Source of the DNA: Nostoc sp. CHAB 5834
GTDB taxonomy: Bacteria > Cyanobacteriota > Cyanobacteriia > Cyanobacteriales > Nostocaceae
Direction of reading: 5' to 3'
Length of the DNA: 12,749 bases
Assembly: GCA_020829485.1 (NCBI GenBank)
Contig: JAIVFU010000155.1
Location: 1-12,749, forward strand
Shown here: positions 11,575 to 12,749 of the stretch, piece by piece
How positions within the stretch are numbered: the stretch's first letter is position 1
Layout of the letters: each line of letters begins with the position of its first letter
Notes under the pieces: generated by a model
Seen by the model: the letters and a program-made list of their open reading frames with translations, nothing else
Database searches by the model: none
What the model was told of the DNA's origin: nothing
Made by a program: the position numbers and the translations under genes

Positions 11575-12749
11575 ATGGAAGCAGTATTGGATGAGTTCAC
11601 CATGGATAAGAACCTACTTGTCCACGTGATTAAGTCTCAAGCTGGGACACTCACTAAAGCGCTTGTGGAAGCCATCATGAACTCCATAGATGCCGGAGCA
11701 ACAAAAGTCGACGTAACCTTGGACCGTGAAACATTCTCGGTTACGGATAATGGACGGGGATTTCAATCGGAAAAAGAAGTTCGGGAATGGTTCGGACGTT
11801 TCGGAACACCCCATCAAAAAGACGATGCCAAGTATGGCTTTTATAGAATGGGCCGAGGGCAGTGCATGTCTTACGGTATTTGCAAGTGGTCGAGCAATAT
11901 ATTCCAAATGAGCGTGGATATTGAAAAGCATGGGATGAAATATGCCTTGGCTGAACTTCAAGAGCCCGTTCCTGGTTGTATTTTGTCAGCAGAGCTTTAT
12001 CGGCCGCTCCACTCGTATACCCTCGAAGAAGTCATCGCTGAGCTTCGGGAAGCGGTGTCCTGGGTTTCAGTACCCGTGTTTCTCAATGACGCGTTGATTT
12101 CTACTGTCCCTCAAGACAAGAAGGATTGGACAAGCGAAGACGAGTATGCGTACTACTTCATCCAGCCTGAATCGCAAGAGCTCGTGGTTTACAACCAAGG
12201 AGTATTTGTGGAACGAATGAGCTCCTGGAAAACTGGTTTCGGGGGAATCGTTGTCAGCAAGCGCCGGCTCGCAGTGAACTTTGCCCGAAATGCTGTGATG
12301 GCAAATGACTGCCCTGTCTGGAAGAAAATTTCTGCCAACATGGAGTCTGTCGTCCTCGGAAACTTGCGTGGGCTCAAAAAACTCAGTGATTCCGAGCGCA
12401 ATTACCTGGCGAAGCGTATGTCAACCCTGCAAGAACGGGGCTTTAACCCCCTCGATGTGAAGGTGCTAACCGACGCCACTGGAAAACACCTTAGTCCGCG
12501 TGAGCTTGGCCGATTCAAACGGTTCGTATGCATCCCAGAAGACAAGAGCCTTGCGGAAGCTGTCCACGGAACTGATGGCACCTTTGTGCTGACCAGTACG
12601 ACCATGAACCGCTTCGGGGTGTACGACATCTACTCCTTTTTGGACAAGATGCGCAGCATTCCGGGCGCCCTGCCTGAGTACTACGAGGTCATCGAGCCCA
12701 CCCAAGTAGCATCGCTGGGGTTGGCCGGCACCACCGTGATGAAGGTAGA
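11575..12749 (+). CDS. GHKL ATPase (Hsp90/MutL/MORC type), 3' end outside window
   Basis: ATG at 11575 follows AAGGA by 6 bases. The frame stays open for 391 codons to the right edge without a stop. The N-terminal ATPase has all Bergerat-fold motifs: the N box VEAIMNSIDAGA (31-42, with Glu32, Asn36, Asp39), the G1 box VTDNGRGF (56-63), and the lid motif YGFYRMGRGQCMSYG (87-101). About 195-245 resembles the second, S5-like domain of GyrB/MutL/Hsp90 (VVYNQGVFVERM, GGIVVSKRRLAVNFARNAV), whose Lys/Arg would touch the gamma-phosphate. After it comes a charged helical part. The Mg-binding Asn and the Asp that reads adenine are present, so ATP binding is likely. It is not a histidine kinase: no dimerisation/His domain precedes it. 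It could be a plasmid- or phage-borne chaperone-like, DNA-repair or MORC-like defence ATPase; the missing C-terminus would decide. Confidence 0.85.
   Translation, partial: MEAVLDEFTMDKNLLVHVIKSQAGTLTKALVEAIMNSIDAGATKVDVTLDRETFSVTDNGRGFQSEKEVREWFGRFGTPHQKDDAKYGFYRMGRGQCMSYGICKWSSNIFQMSVDIEKHGMKYALAELQEPVPGCILSAELYRPLHSYTLEEVIAELREAVSWVSVPVFLNDALISTVPQDKKDWTSEDEYAYYFIQPESQELVVYNQGVFVERMSSWKTGFGGIVVSKRRLAVNFARNAVMANDCPVWKKISANMESVVLGNLRGLKKLSDSERNYLAKRMSTLQERGFNPLDVKVLTDATGKHLSPRELGRFKRFVCIPEDKSLAEAVHGTDGTFVLTSTTMNRFGVYDIYSFLDKMRSIPGALPEYYEVIEPTQVASLGLAGTTVMKV

Noticed and set aside
11614..12705. Minus-strand frames of 70-115 codons
   Set aside because: All lie opposite the GHKL ATPase frame, which is open through the window edge and has clear motifs.

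Overview
This window looks like part of a plasmid backbone with accessory genes, from a beta-proteobacterium. I infer a Burkholderiales host from the TrfA-type initiator, a moderate GC content with AT-rich promoters, SD-led genes and frequent TTG/GTG starts. Genus cannot be fixed from sequence alone.

Left part (1-1737): a gene truncated at the window edge and a small MazF/PemK-like gene, both on the minus strand. The second gene has a leader able to form a terminator and a competing hairpin. Next comes a gene-free stretch of about 950 bases holding five iteron-like repeats, the likely vegetative replication origin, followed by a GC-rich segment without a convincing gene.

Replication block (1738-5043, all minus strand): reading in the direction of transcription, a 168-residue protein of unknown function, a ParB/sulfiredoxin-fold protein, a new promoter, a 116-residue unknown, a small exported HMA-like protein with a CxxC site, and the TrfA-family initiator. 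The last three genes are closely spaced and probably one transcript.

Middle (5044-6830, plus strand): a divergent control region with direct and inverted repeats, two small exported proteins (the first resembling I78 peptidase inhibitors), a strong terminator, a 232-residue unknown, and a terminator shared with the convergent minus-strand operon.

Signalling operon (6877-10101, minus strand): a PAS-GGDEF-EAL protein with all key residues intact, followed 18 bases later by an HDOD-GAF protein. Its leader carries a terminator-like perfect inverted repeat.

Right part (10429-12749, plus strand): type II thymidine kinase, overlapped by a HAD-like protein whose motif I is altered, a terminator, then a large GHKL (Hsp90/MutL/MORC-type) ATPase that runs off the right edge.

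Shared control elements tie the modules together. Three minus-strand genes carry a TGTGGTACA extended -10 element, two of them with ATTGGC just upstream, and an ATATTTTAG word recurs in three regulatory gaps. No transposase, integrase, tRNA, rRNA or CRISPR array was seen.
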